In this document: one piece after another, positions 1 through 7,206 of the stretch
Layout: each line of letters begins with the position of its first letter
How positions within the stretch are numbered: position 1 is the first letter of the stretch
Source: Candidatus Buchananbacteria bacterium
GTDB lineage: Bacteria > Patescibacteriota > Patescibacteriia > 2-01-FULL-39-33
Length of the DNA: 53,345 nucleotides
Reading direction: 5' to 3'
Assembly: GCA_030650095.1 (NCBI GenBank)
Contig: JAUSEE010000039.1
Span: 1 to 53,345 of the forward strand
Made by a program: the position numbers and the translations under genes
Notes under the pieces: model-generated
Database searches by the model: none
What the model was told of the DNA's origin: nothing
The model's input: the letters and a program-made list of their open reading frames with translations, nothing else

Positions 1-239
1 ATGTTTGAGACATTTTCGACTTATCTAAAATAAGAGAAAATGGCGAGTTTGGAAATTAATGAGCCCGAAGCTGATTTTACCGGCGAAGTAATTCGCTGGC
101 GAGTTTTGGGGAAACCTTTTGCGGCCAAAAGGTTTCAAGAATAAAAAGTAACAAGAGAAATTATATATTAGTAAGATTGCTTCTCCGCCCTGGGCGGATC
201 GCCATGATAGCAATAATAGGCTCGCCATGAAAAATAAAA

Positions 240-269
240 AGGGATTCCTCCACTGCGGTCGGAATGACA
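240..269. repeat. Right-arm fragment of a dispersed palindromic repeat
   Basis: This AT-rich stretch before thyX contains GGGATTCCTCC followed by GCGGTCGGAATGACA. The latter resembles the right arm (GTCGGGATGACA) of the intact element near 24.0 kb. No left arm TGTCATCCCGAG is present, so it is a decayed or partial copy. The rest of positions 1-289 shows no convincing gene. Confidence 0.5.
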
Positions 270-288
270 AAAAATAAATAACAACAAA

Positions 289-315
289 TAAAAAAGCCTG
301 ATAATTTTATCAGGC
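289..315 (-). terminator. Intrinsic terminator after thyX
   Basis: GCCTGATAA and TTATCAGGC form a 9-bp stem with a 2-nt gap. On the minus strand the stem is followed directly by a run of T. It lies 13 bases past the thyX stop codon and would end the thyX transcript. Confidence 0.8.
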
Positions 316-328
316 AAATTACTAATCT

Positions 329-1114
329 TTAGACTTTACGGTTGACCGTCCTATACCAAGGCAAACCCTCAACCATTTCTATTTCATAATCGGCAAAGAT
401 ATTGGGGTAGCGCCTTTGGCAGATTTCTGCCACTTGGCCGAAAACCAGTCTAATTTCCTCTTCGGCTACCGGTTCGGTGCGCATCTCTATTAAGTGTCTT
501 AGGGCGCGCATATTAGCCGACCAGCCGATGGAGGTGGAGAGTCCAATGGGAGCTATCCGGCGCATAGCCGAAGTGATGATTTTCTTTTGGGCAAAAGGCA
601 TTTTTTCGCCGTCAAGATCAAAATGCTCGGCCAGTTGCAATTGGAGTTCTTCCAACTGCTCGAAGGTTTTAACAAATATTTCTGTTGCTTGTTCGTCTTC
701 CCTGATTACTGTTGGCAACCATTGACCCAAATCATCCAGCCGGACAAATCTCAAGCTTTCTTGGGAAATGGCCGTGCCAGCTCGGTGTCGAACCAGCTCG
801 TGGGTAAGGACTCGGGAGACATCAGCGAAAATAAAATTAACTACAGTATGTTCTAAAACAGATCCATGTTTTACTGCCACGACATTTTGCAGATAAGTTC
901 TGTTGCCTTCGCGTACTCTCTTGACATTCGGGTTTAGGCCGGCGCCAAAACTGCGATAGCATAACCTGCCCATTATTTCCTCTATTTTCTCGGAATCGGA
1001 TGGAGCATCTGTTTTCCAATCAGGCGCTCCAATGTGTTTTAGAAAATCATTTATACCTTCTTCAACTGCCGTGGTTTCTCCGACTAAAAATATTTTAGGC
1101 TGTGTTTTGTGCAT
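329..1114 (-). CDS. thyX: FAD-dependent thymidylate synthase ThyX
   Basis: ThyX makes dTMP from dUMP using methylene-tetrahydrofolate, FAD and NADPH. The 261-residue protein has the family signature around residues 109-125: R109-H110-R111, then AGTAISQES and LRFVR. The signature serine sits one residue further from RHR than in the textbook RHRx7S motif. The C-terminal part (SMRR..PIGLST, NMRALRHLIEMR) also fits ThyX, with conserved arginines for nucleotide binding. The ATG directly abuts the stop codon of the upstream thymidylate kinase gene, so the two are almost certainly co-transcribed, coupling dTMP synthesis to its phosphorylation. A terminator follows. Identification is secure; only the motif spacing is unusual. 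Confidence 0.95.
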   Translation of the reverse strand: MHKTQPKIFLVGETTAVEEGINDFLKHIGAPDWKTDAPSDSEKIEEIMGRLCYRSFGAGLNPNVKRVREGNRTYLQNVVAVKHGSVLEHTVVNFIFADVSRVLTHELVRHRAGTAISQESLRFVRLDDLGQWLPTVIREDEQATEIFVKTFEQLEELQLQLAEHFDLDGEKMPFAQKKIITSAMRRIAPIGLSTSIGWSANMRALRHLIEMRTEPVAEEEIRLVFGQVAEICQRRYPNIFADYEIEMVEGLPWYRTVNRKV

Positions 1115-1831
1115 TTAGTCTTCTCCTGAAATAGTTGCTATTTTTTTGATGATTTCCAAGTGTATTTCTTCTATGTCCCTATTTCCGTCTATGATTACAA
1201 ATCTATCCGGTTCTTCTTTGGCTATCTTAAAATATTCGCATCTGGCTCTGTCAAAAAAATTCCTATCGCAGGTTTTTTCAAAGTAGGCGTCTTTTTGGGC
1301 CGCCCTGTTTCTGCGGGCAATCATTTCATCAACGGTAATATCCAAAAAGAAAGTTATTGCCGGCTTCAAGCCTTGAAGGACAAATTTGTTCAATTTATTG
1401 ATCATGGCAACGACTGTTGGATTGCCTAAAAAGCGGCCGCCGCCTTGGTAAGCGCGCGTGCTGTCATAGAATCTGTCGATGATATCAATTTCGCCCCTGG
1501 CTAAAGACGGTTTGATTGATTTAGCCACAAATTCAGCTCGAGCAGCCAAAAACATCAGCAGTTCGCAATAATCAGAACGGTAAAAACCTTCGGAGATGTC
1601 GATATCTTTGGGAAAATCTTCATGACCAGCAAAAGCTTTTATGATACTGCCTATGGCAATTTCCGGATGTTTAATCATAGCTCTCAGGGCCTCGCCATAG
1701 GGAGTGCCCCCAGGTTCTCTGGTTAAAATAGCCGGTTGATTTAATTTCTTAAAATAAGCCAAAAGCCTTTTTGATTGTTCGCCTTTGCCGGAGCAGTCTA
1801 TACCCTCAAAAGTTACGATATAATTTTTCAT
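1115..1831 (-). CDS. tmk: Thymidylate kinase (dTMP kinase), copy 1
   Basis: Phosphorylates dTMP to dTDP in the cytosol. At 238 residues it is slightly longer than usual for Tmk. Seen: P-loop EGIDCSGKGEQ (residues 9-19), the TREPGGTPYGE substrate segment near residue 37, and the DRFYDSTRAYQG motif. The Walker A lysine (K16) is present, but the following Ser/Thr that normally coordinates Mg is glycine (K-G-E). Its ATG overlaps the stop of the upstream kinase gene by 4 nt and its stop abuts thyX, so the three genes form one translationally coupled unit. A second, diverged Tmk-like gene lies about 0.7 kb upstream. This copy is the better candidate for the housekeeping enzyme. Confidence 0.9.
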   Translation of the reverse strand: MKNYIVTFEGIDCSGKGEQSKRLLAYFKKLNQPAILTREPGGTPYGEALRAMIKHPEIAIGSIIKAFAGHEDFPKDIDISEGFYRSDYCELLMFLAARAEFVAKSIKPSLARGEIDIIDRFYDSTRAYQGGGRFLGNPTVVAMINKLNKFVLQGLKPAITFFLDITVDEMIARRNRAAQKDAYFEKTCDRNFFDRARCEYFKIAKEEPDRFVIIDGNRDIEEIHLEIIKKIATISGED

Positions 1832-2394
1832 TTAACTCTCCTTTTTATCTGCAGTATTACTTCTTTTATCTGTTTGATTAAATCGTCTTCACTGGTGTCA
1901 TTTTTAACGGTAAATTGAGCTTGCTTGCCTACTTCTCTAATGGTGACTTCCGTGGGCAAGTTGGCATCATTTAAAAATTCTTCCCAAGTTTTGGTAGCAT
2001 CGTCGGTATTTTCACCTCTTTTTCTAAGGCGCTGGTATCTTATTTGGGCATCAGCTTTGATTTTTATCAAATAAAAATAGGGCAGAGTGCCCAAAAGATT
2101 TATGTCGCCCTCTAATCTTATATTAGGCAGGCAAATCATGGCAGCTTGGCTTTTTTTAACCATATTTAAAACTGCCTTGGCTAAAATATCTTGCCCGAAT
2201 CTCTCCCGCAGATCCACTCCCAGCCAAACCATATTTTCCCGGCTTTGGGGCAGATTTAAGATATCTAAAATATCCCTAAGCGGTTGAGAAAAACTGGCTG
2301 TTTCGGAGTTGAATTCTTTCTCTAAAAACTCCGCCACAGCGCTTTTACCGCTGGCAATTTCACCGACTAATCCCAAAACTATCTTATCTGTCAT
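1828..2394 (-). CDS. P-loop nucleotide kinase-like protein, copy 1
   Basis: A 188-residue cytosolic protein with an N-terminal Walker A motif (GEIASGKSAVAEFL). This is followed by SFSQPLRDILDIL and a region with conserved Asp, Arg and Gln (LRERFGQDILA), an arrangement typical of deoxynucleoside-monophosphate or dephospho-CoA kinase-like P-loop proteins. It is clearly paralogous to the protein at 3836-4405: SFSQPLRDILD, LPQ, FGQD, CLPN and TKTW are shared. A good AAGGAG ribosome binding site precedes the ATG. It lies upstream of tmk and overlaps it by 4 nt. From context I infer phosphorylation of a (deoxy)nucleotide; the substrate cannot be read from sequence. Confidence 0.7.
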   Translation of the reverse strand: MTDKIVLGLVGEIASGKSAVAEFLEKEFNSETASFSQPLRDILDILNLPQSRENMVWLGVDLRERFGQDILAKAVLNMVKKSQAAMICLPNIRLEGDINLLGTLPYFYLIKIKADAQIRYQRLRKRGENTDDATKTWEEFLNDANLPTEVTIREVGKQAQFTVKNDTSEDDLIKQIKEVILQIKRRVK

Positions 2395-2463
2395 CTTTAC
2401 TCTCCTTGTTTTAAAAGTACTGTTTTGTCATTTAAAATTATCAAAATAAAGACAATATGTCAA

Positions 2464-2488
2464 AAAAAGCTATAATTTATAGCTTTTT
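2464..2488 (-). terminator. Intrinsic terminator between the two kinase sub-operons
   Basis: AAAAAGCTATAA and TTATAGCTTTTT are perfectly complementary around one unpaired base, giving T runs on both strands. It lies just past the stop of tmk copy 2. It should end the AAA2-methyltransferase-tmk2 transcript before the next kinase gene. Confidence 0.75.
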
Positions 2489-2499
2489 GACTGATAATT

Positions 2500-3114
2500 T
2501 TATTTTATGATTTTATCAATTTCTTTTTGAATATCGCTGAAAACTTCATCCTCTGACTTCTCGCCGTCAACTACTGAAATATTGGGATATTTTTTTGAGA
2601 GCATTTCATAATTATTCCAGACTTTTTTCAACTTGTCTTCGTTTTCAAATAGTTCCACTCCCAAACGATTAGCCTTTATTCTTTTGACGCAAGTTTTGGC
2701 CGAGGTTTTTATTAAAATAGTCAAATCGGGTATTAAGAATAAATCATTGATGTTATAAAGCCAACCGTCATCGGCTATATTTAAGGCGCCATAAGCCAAG
2801 GAAGAAAGAAAATACCTGTCGGTTATGACGTTAATGCCACCCTTAAGATTGGGTATTATTTCCTGTTCCAAATGGTTGGCCCGATCAGCGGCGAACAAAA
2901 GCTGAAGAGAGGCCGGGCTGGTTAATTTTATATCGCCTTCCACGTAAGCTTTGATTATGCCGCCAATGACATTGTTGGTCGGTTCGTTTGTCACTAGATA
3001 AGGTTTTTTGATTTTTTTCAAATAATTCTCTATTCTAAGAGTTTGAGTGGTTGAACCGCAACCGTCTAAGCCTTCGATGGCGATGAATTTGCCTTTAAAT
3101 TTGTTTTTGAACAT
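2500..3114 (-). CDS. Thymidylate kinase-like protein, copy 2, with altered Walker A
   Basis: A 204-residue member of the Tmk fold. Seen: EGLDGCGSTTQ (P-loop, residues 14-24), NEPTNN in place of REPGGT, LLFAADRANHL, and the DRYFLSSLAYG motif. The Walker A lysine, which contacts the ATP phosphates, is replaced by serine (G-S-T instead of G-K-T); the codon is clearly TCA. The rest of the fold is intact and undamaged by stops, so it is not an obvious pseudogene. It may use another residue for phosphate binding, have weak activity, or be regulatory. Its start follows the methyltransferase stop by 10 nt. The Tmk family call is solid; activity is uncertain. Confidence 0.8.
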   Translation of the reverse strand: MFKNKFKGKFIAIEGLDGCGSTTQTLRIENYLKKIKKPYLVTNEPTNNVIGGIIKAYVEGDIKLTSPASLQLLFAADRANHLEQEIIPNLKGGINVITDRYFLSSLAYGALNIADDGWLYNINDLFLIPDLTILIKTSAKTCVKRIKANRLGVELFENEDKLKKVWNNYEMLSKKYPNISVVDGEKSEDEVFSDIQKEIDKIIK

Positions 3115-3124
3115 AATAATTTGA

Positions 3125-3835
3125 TTATTTCTTCGCTATAACAATAAAATAGGTCGGCTCATAACCATTCTTAATGGGCAAGACCTCCGGTCCGCTGGCC
3201 TCGTCGTATATTTTAAAATGTATTTTATTAAACCAGCCAAGAAGATAAATAAATTTTCTGACTAAAAAATAGCTGAATATTTTTTTTATTTGTCTTTGGC
3301 CGTAGATGCTTTTAATTTGAAAATTATTCTTGGTTAAAATATCTTTTAATTCGTTCAGTTTGTATTCTCGAAAGTGGTATTTATTTCGTGGTTTATCGCG
3401 TCGAGGCGAGGTTACTAGCTTGTTGGGAGTTGAAATTATAAGTTGAGCGCCTTCTTTCATGGTTCTGTAAAGCTCTTTTAAATAATTATTCCTAGTTTTA
3501 TCGTCTAGGTGTTCAATGGTTTCAAAAGATACCACTAAATCGAAATAAGCCTTGTTAAAAGGCAAATCATCGGCCGGCCGGCAAACAAATTCTATATGGT
3601 CATTATTAAATTTATTTTTGGCGTAATCAATGGCTTCGGACGATATATCCACTCCTATAACATGGTTGGCCCCGCCGGATTTGATTATTTGACTGCCATA
3701 ACCGGTGCCGCAGGCGATATCCAAAACAATCTTGTGGTTGGAAAAATTTTTAGCGAAGTGATATCTCTGGAGATGATCTTCTTCAATTATTTTCCTGGTT
3801 TCTCCTGGAATGTATCTTTCTCCGGTGAATTTCAT
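3125..3835 (-). CDS. Class I SAM-dependent methyltransferase
   Basis: A 236-residue protein with a methyltransferase_11-type core: motif I VLDIACGTGYGSQII (from about residue 37), acidic motif GVDISSEAIDYA, and FDLVVSFETIEHL as motif IV. The N-terminus MKFTGERYIPG is typical of methyltransferases found in glycan clusters, so a sugar or polysaccharide substrate is likelier than a nucleotide. It sits between tmk copy 2 and kinase copy 2; its ATG is the base next to the stop of the latter, which implies one operon. Its presence in a nucleotide-kinase operon is unexpected and its role there is unknown. Confidence 0.8.
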   Translation of the reverse strand: MKFTGERYIPGETRKIIEEDHLQRYHFAKNFSNHKIVLDIACGTGYGSQIIKSGGANHVIGVDISSEAIDYAKNKFNNDHIEFVCRPADDLPFNKAYFDLVVSFETIEHLDDKTRNNYLKELYRTMKEGAQLIISTPNKLVTSPRRDKPRNKYHFREYKLNELKDILTKNNFQIKSIYGQRQIKKIFSYFLVRKFIYLLGWFNKIHFKIYDEASGPEVLPIKNGYEPTYFIVIAKK

Positions 3836-4405
3836 TTATTTTAATATTTTAGGCATTATTTCATTCACTTGAGAATATAAGTTTCGGCGATCTCCATTAT
3901 TATCAATGGTGAATTTAGCCCCTTTAGCTATTTTTTTTATTTCTGTTTCGGTGGATAATTTGGAGTCTTTTAAAAATTGTGCCCAAGTTTTGGTTTTATC
4001 GTCTTTGTTTTGTGATCTTTTTGTAATCCGGTGATAGCGCACTTTGGGATCGGCTTTTATATAAATTAAGACGAAATTACTTAGTTTTTTAATATGAGCC
4101 ATGTCAGATTTTAATCTAACATTGGGCAGGCAAATAAGCTTATTGGAACTGGCTTTGATTTCACTAGTGATTGTTTTAGACAACATGTCTTGGCCGAATT
4201 CCCGCCTTAAAATAATGCCCAAATGAGCCATATTTATTCTGGTCTGAGGCAAATAGAGCCGATCCAGAATATCTCTTAAGGGCTGGGAAAAGCTGATGGT
4301 TTTTGATTTGTATTTTTTTGACAAATAATCAGCCACCGTGTCCTTGCCGCTGGCCATTTCTCCTATTAAACAGATGATTATTTTGTTTTTGGCTTTTTTA
4401 ATCAT
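3836..4405 (-). CDS. P-loop nucleotide kinase-like protein, copy 2
   Basis: A 189-residue paralogue of the protein at 1828-2394, with the same order of motifs: GEMASGKDTVADYL (Walker A), SFSQPLRDILDRLYLPQ, REFGQDML, CLPNVRL and KTKTWAQFL. The GKDTVA form of Walker A is typical of deoxynucleoside-monophosphate-kinase-like proteins. The two copies have diverged considerably, so the duplication is not recent. It is the first gene of a three-gene unit (kinase, methyltransferase, tmk copy 2) after the rplA terminator. Substrate unknown; (d)NMP is the inference from context. Confidence 0.7.
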   Translation of the reverse strand: MIKKAKNKIIICLIGEMASGKDTVADYLSKKYKSKTISFSQPLRDILDRLYLPQTRINMAHLGIILRREFGQDMLSKTITSEIKASSNKLICLPNVRLKSDMAHIKKLSNFVLIYIKADPKVRYHRITKRSQNKDDKTKTWAQFLKDSKLSTETEIKKIAKGAKFTIDNNGDRRNLYSQVNEIMPKILK

Positions 4406-4447
4406 AATTTATCTTTAATTACATTTTATCACAAATGTTCCAGCTAA

Positions 4448-4475
4448 CAAAAACAGCCCGCCAACGGCGGACTGT
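4448..4475 (-). terminator. Intrinsic terminator after rplA
   Basis: On the minus strand ACAGTCCGCC pairs fully with GGCGGGCTGT (one G-U pair) around GTT and is followed by five T. This strong GC-rich hairpin lies 18 bases past the rplA stop and separates the ribosomal operon from the kinase block. Confidence 0.9.
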
Positions 4476-4492
4476 TTCTCTGGTAATAACTG

Positions 4493-5194
4493 TTATTTTG
4501 ACAAATCAATTTTAATGCCTGGGCCCATGGTGGTTGAAAGATTAACACCCTTGATGTAATTGCCCTTGGCGCTGGATGGTTTGGCTTTATTTATGCTATC
4601 CATTAAGGTCGAAAAGTTTTCCAGTAATTTTTCTTGGTCGAAAGAGACTCGGCCTATCATAACATGCAAGTTGCCGGAATCATCATTTTTAAAGCCAACT
4701 TTACCTTTTTTTAGATTAGCTACGGCTTCAGAAATATTTTGAGTAACAGTGCCGTCTTTAGGGTTAGGCATTAAGCCTTTCGGACCTAGTATCTTGGCTA
4801 CTGGCGCCAGTAACTTCATAGTTGAGGGTGTAGCGACCAAAACATCAAAATCTATTTTTCCTTTTTTAATTTCTTCAATCAGATCGGCTTCGCCTACCAG
4901 GTCAGCTCCGGCGCTTTTAGCGGCTTTTTGCTGATCACTATTGTCTGTTATCACGGCAACTTTAACTGTTTTACCGGTTCCATGAGGCAGAGTGGTTGAA
5001 CTTCTTACCTGTTGTTCGCTTTTCTTAGGATTGATGCCCAATTTTACATGAACCTCTACCCCAGCATCAAATTTAACAGTGGAAGTGGCTTTGGCTAAGT
5101 CCATAGCCTCGGCTATGGAATAAGTTTGCTTGGGATCGATTTTTTTCTTGGCTTCCTTGAATCTCTTAGAAGCAGGATGATCTACTTTTTTCAT
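4493..5194 (-). CDS. rplA: 50S ribosomal protein L1 (uL1)
   Basis: L1 binds 23S rRNA at the mobile L1 stalk and helps release deacylated tRNA. The 233-residue length is canonical. Family segments seen: FDAGVEVHVKLGINPKK, LPHGTGK, the GPKGLMPNPKDGTV loop and GNLHVMIGR. It follows rplK in the usual order, but the 222-bp gap between the two genes is far longer than normal and contains a palindromic repeat. uL1 is missing from one Parcubacteria subgroup, so its presence is taxonomically useful. Confidence 0.97.
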   Translation of the reverse strand: MKKVDHPASKRFKEAKKKIDPKQTYSIAEAMDLAKATSTVKFDAGVEVHVKLGINPKKSEQQVRSSTTLPHGTGKTVKVAVITDNSDQQKAAKSAGADLVGEADLIEEIKKGKIDFDVLVATPSTMKLLAPVAKILGPKGLMPNPKDGTVTQNISEAVANLKKGKVGFKNDDSGNLHVMIGRVSFDQEKLLENFSTLMDSINKAKPSSAKGNYIKGVNLSTTMGPGIKIDLSK

Positions 5195-5213
5195 AATGTT
5201 ATTGTGTTTATAC

Positions 5214-5293
5214 TGTCATTGCGAGGTAGCGGAGCGGACGAAGCAATCTTATGTTTAGGGCTCATTAGATTGCTTCGCAGGCTCGCAATGACA
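5214..5293. repeat. Dispersed palindromic repeat, TGTCATTGCGAG type
   Basis: An 80-bp two-part hairpin element. The termini TGTCATTGCGAG and CTCGCAATGACA are perfect inverted repeats of 12 bp, and an inner pair CGAAGCAATCT / AGATTGCTTCG adds 11 bp. A related copy lies at 13446-13524. It sits in the rplK-rplA gap, so it must be transcribed with the ribosomal operon and would fold in that mRNA. Confidence 0.9.
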
Positions 5294-5310
5294 TTTTAAT
5301 GAAATATCAT

Positions 5311-5327
5311 TAATGAATTCTTCATTA
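5311..5327. other. Small inverted repeat in the rplK-rplA spacer
   Basis: TAATGAA and TTCATTA flank a TTC loop. It lies upstream of rplA beside the larger repeat. It could be part of an rplA leader structure, but no known L1-binding site was recognised. Confidence 0.3.
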
Positions 5328-5416
5328 AGTCTACTTTTCAAAATGACAGTACAAACCAAGTTACGCGGTTTTGGCGAACTAATATTTTAGCTCTCCCGCC
5401 TTAATTAATTTATTCT

Positions 5417-5848
5417 TTATTTTTCGCCTTCAACATCCAAACCCATTTGTTTGGCTGTGCCGGCAATAATTCGGGCAGCCATTTTAACATCTTTGGTGTT
5501 TAAATCAGGCATTTTTATCTGGGCGATTTCTTCTAATTGTTTCTGGGTGATTTTGCCCACCTTTTCTTTTAAAGATTTGCCGGAGCCTTTTTTAAGACCT
5601 AAGGCCTTTTTTATCAATTCGCTGGCCGGAGGAGTCTTTAAAATGAAATCATAAGATCTGTTATCGTAAACCGTTATTTCTACCGGGATAATATCGCCTC
5701 TTTTGTCGCTAGTGGCATCATTGAATTTTTGGCAAAATTCAGCGATGTTTAAGCCGTGTTGGCCCAAAGCTGGTCCGACTGGTGGAGCGGGATTAGCTGA
5801 ACCGCCGGGGATTTGTAGTTTTATTACTGTTTTTATTTTTTTTGCCAT
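5417..5848 (-). CDS. rplK: 50S ribosomal protein L11 (uL11)
   Basis: L11 binds the GTPase-associated region of 23S rRNA and supports factor-dependent translation. The 143-residue length is normal. Seen: the N-terminal segment [20 protein letters not shown] with its conserved prolines, then [10 protein letters not shown], and the RNA-binding C-terminal domain ending in [11 protein letters not shown]. It lies between nusG (142-bp AT-rich gap) and rplA (222-bp gap) in the standard order. Confidence 0.97.
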   Translation of the reverse strand: MAKKIKTVIKLQIPGGSANPAPPVGPALGQHGLNIAEFCQKFNDATSDKRGDIIPVEITVYDNRSYDFILKTPPASELIKKALGLKKGSGKSLKEKVGKITQKQLEEIAQIKMPDLNTKDVKMAARIIAGTAKQMGLDVEGEK

Positions 5849-5859
5849 ACTTTTATAAA

Positions 5860-5887
5860 TTATAAATTCAAAATCTCAAGCTCCAAA
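5860..5887 (-). repeat. Core of an AT-rich dispersed repeat, copy 1
   Basis: The reverse complement of this 28-bp core (TTTGGAGCTTGA followed by an ATTTTGAATTT-like tail) matches 16863-16890 at 26 of 28 positions. The whole nusG-rplK gap (5849-5990) is AT-rich and contains several ATTTTGAATTTGT-like segments in both orientations, suggesting a larger imperfect hairpin element. Confidence 0.55.
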
Positions 5888-5990
5888 CAAATTATAATGA
5901 CCAAAATCATAAAATAGTTATATGGTGTTTTGGATTTGTAATTTGATATTTATTTGTTTTTTGTAATTTTGAATTTGTTATTTTTTATAT

Positions 5991-6536
5991 TTATATTTTC
6001 TTAATCTGTAAGAAGTCCAATTCTACCGGAGTTTCCCGACCGAACATGGAAATCATCACTTTTACCTTGCCTCTGGTTTCATCAATGCTGGCCACTTTGC
6101 CTTCCATACTTTTAAACGGCCCATCAGAAATTCTAACCGGATCATTTTTAGCGACATCAATCTGGTATTCCGGCTCGTTAACGCCCATTCTCTTTTGCAA
6201 TGATTTTATTTCTTCATCGGAAACCGGGGTGGGAGTTGTGCCCGAACCGACGAAACCGGTTACATGGGGGGTGTTTCTGACAACATACCATGATTCATCG
6301 GTTACGACCATTTCCACCAGCACATAGCCGGGATAGATTTTATCTTCTACGACTTTCCTTTTGCCGTTCTTGATTTTGATTTTTTTCTCCTTGGGAATCA
6401 AGACATTGAAGATTTTATCTTCCATGTCCATTGATTCGATACGTTGCTTTAGATTATGCTCCACCGCCTCCTCAAGGCCAGAGTAGGTGTGCAGGACGTA
6501 CCAACGCCTGCCCAGGTTTAATGTTTGTTTGGCCAT
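5991..6536 (-). CDS. nusG: Transcription termination/antitermination factor NusG
   Basis: NusG binds RNA polymerase and couples transcription to translation or Rho. The 181-residue protein has the NGN domain (RRWYVLHTYSGLEEAVEHNLKQ, then YPGYVLVEM and VRNTPHVTGFVG) and a C-terminal KOW domain (VRISDGPFKSMEGKV..., residues about 128-181). It follows secE by 8 nt in the standard secE-nusG-rplK-rplA order. Confidence 0.96.
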   Translation of the reverse strand: MAKQTLNLGRRWYVLHTYSGLEEAVEHNLKQRIESMDMEDKIFNVLIPKEKKIKIKNGKRKVVEDKIYPGYVLVEMVVTDESWYVVRNTPHVTGFVGSGTTPTPVSDEEIKSLQKRMGVNEPEYQIDVAKNDPVRISDGPFKSMEGKVASIDETRGKVKVMISMFGRETPVELDFLQIKKI

Positions 6537-6544
6537 ATATTTGG

Positions 6545-6733
6545 TTAGATAATCTTTTCTATTACTTTAGTTAAAAAGAAATCAACTACGCCAAGAAAAA
6601 GGGCTACTGACAGGGAAATAAAGATAACCAGAATGGTATGTTGTTTAACTTCCTTTCTTGTTGGCCAAGTTACTTTTTTAACTTCATTTTTTGAGTCCAC
6701 AATGTATTGGACTAGTTTATTTATTTGACTCAT
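6545..6733 (-). CDS. secE: Preprotein translocase subunit SecE
   Basis: SecE clamps SecY in the SecYEG translocon. This is a short single-helix form of about 62 residues: an amphipathic segment with the conserved KKVTWPTRKEV motif, then one transmembrane helix (TILVIFISLSVALFLGVVDFFL). I chose the ATG giving MSQINK. An in-frame TTG six codons upstream (6751) is possible but less likely. It is the first gene of its operon, 12-30 nt downstream of a leader hairpin and behind a sigma-70-like promoter. Confidence 0.92.
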   Translation of the reverse strand: MSQINKLVQYIVDSKNEVKKVTWPTRKEVKQHTILVIFISLSVALFLGVVDFFLTKVIEKII

Positions 6734-6763
6734 TTCGTTTAATTTTAGCAAAATAAAAGTATT

Positions 6764-6783
6764 TTAAAACCCCCTCTCGGGGG
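6764..6783 (-). terminator. Terminator-like hairpin in the secE leader
   Basis: On the minus strand CCCCC-GAGA-GGGGG is followed by TTTT. It lies downstream of the predicted secE promoter and upstream of the secE start. It may end readthrough from the upstream HTH gene, or act as an attenuator in the 5' leader of the secE operon. Confidence 0.6.
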
Positions 6784-6802
6784 AAATTCAATTTACAAAT
6801 GA

Positions 6803-6831
6803 ATTATATACTAATTTAAAATAAAAATCAA
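6803..6831 (-). promoter_or_regulatory. Sigma-70-like promoter for secE-nusG-rplK-rplA
   Basis: On the minus strand TTGATT is followed after exactly 17 bp by TATAAT. Predicted transcription starts roughly 60 nt before the secE ATG, so the GC-rich hairpin falls inside the leader. Confidence 0.65.
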
Positions 6832-6857
6832 GTTTCTTTGGTAACTACCCATCTTTC

Positions 6858-7175
6858 TCATTTTTCGTCGTCTTTAGCTATATTTTCAGCAAATTGCGGG
6901 TTGGGGGAGTAGAGCTTGTTTTTTATCTTCCATTTGCTGGTTTTAGGCTCATTATCCAGGTATTGGCCAATGCCGTCGTTATTGAATTTATTTTTAACTT
7001 TAACCTTGGTTTGGGACCATTTTAACAAGCTGTCAAAATTGATCTTATACACACCTCTTACCACGATATATCTTAACTCGCCATCTTTTATGGCTCGTCT
7101 AACAGTTTTTTCACTTACTCCAAAGAGGTTGGCAGCTTGTGACGGGGTAATTCTAATTGGCTGGGTTTGAGCCAT
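6858..7175 (-). CDS. Small helix-turn-helix (excisionase/MerR-type) DNA-binding protein
   Basis: A 105-residue protein. Residues about 8-55 form a HTH_17/excisionase-like winged helix: ITPSQAANLFGVSEKTVRRAIKDG, then a wing ending in YKINFDSLLKWSQ. The rest is a charged, likely flexible tail with no recognised domain. It is transcribed away from the ECF sigma gene and towards secE. Its promoter overlaps a perfect palindrome, so autoregulation is likely. No phage or plasmid genes are nearby, so a role in excision is not supported; a transcription factor is likelier. Confidence 0.75.
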   Translation of the reverse strand: MAQTQPIRITPSQAANLFGVSEKTVRRAIKDGELRYIVVRGVYKINFDSLLKWSQTKVKVKNKFNNDGIGQYLDNEPKTSKWKIKNKLYSPNPQFAENIAKDDEK

Positions 7176-7206
7176 ATTTATGTTAAAAATTGTTGTGGAT
7201 AAGTCG

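Noticed and set aside
40-144. 34-codon plus-strand frame (MASLEINEPEADF...) after an in-frame MFETFSTYLK stop
   Set aside because: It has an AGAG-type upstream but no family match and is too short to judge; it may be the remnant of a gene or a repeat.
25-270. Minus-strand open frame of 81 codons at the left edge
   Set aside because: It runs through repeat-derived sequence, its protein is low-complexity and it resembles no family; it lies beyond the thyX terminator.
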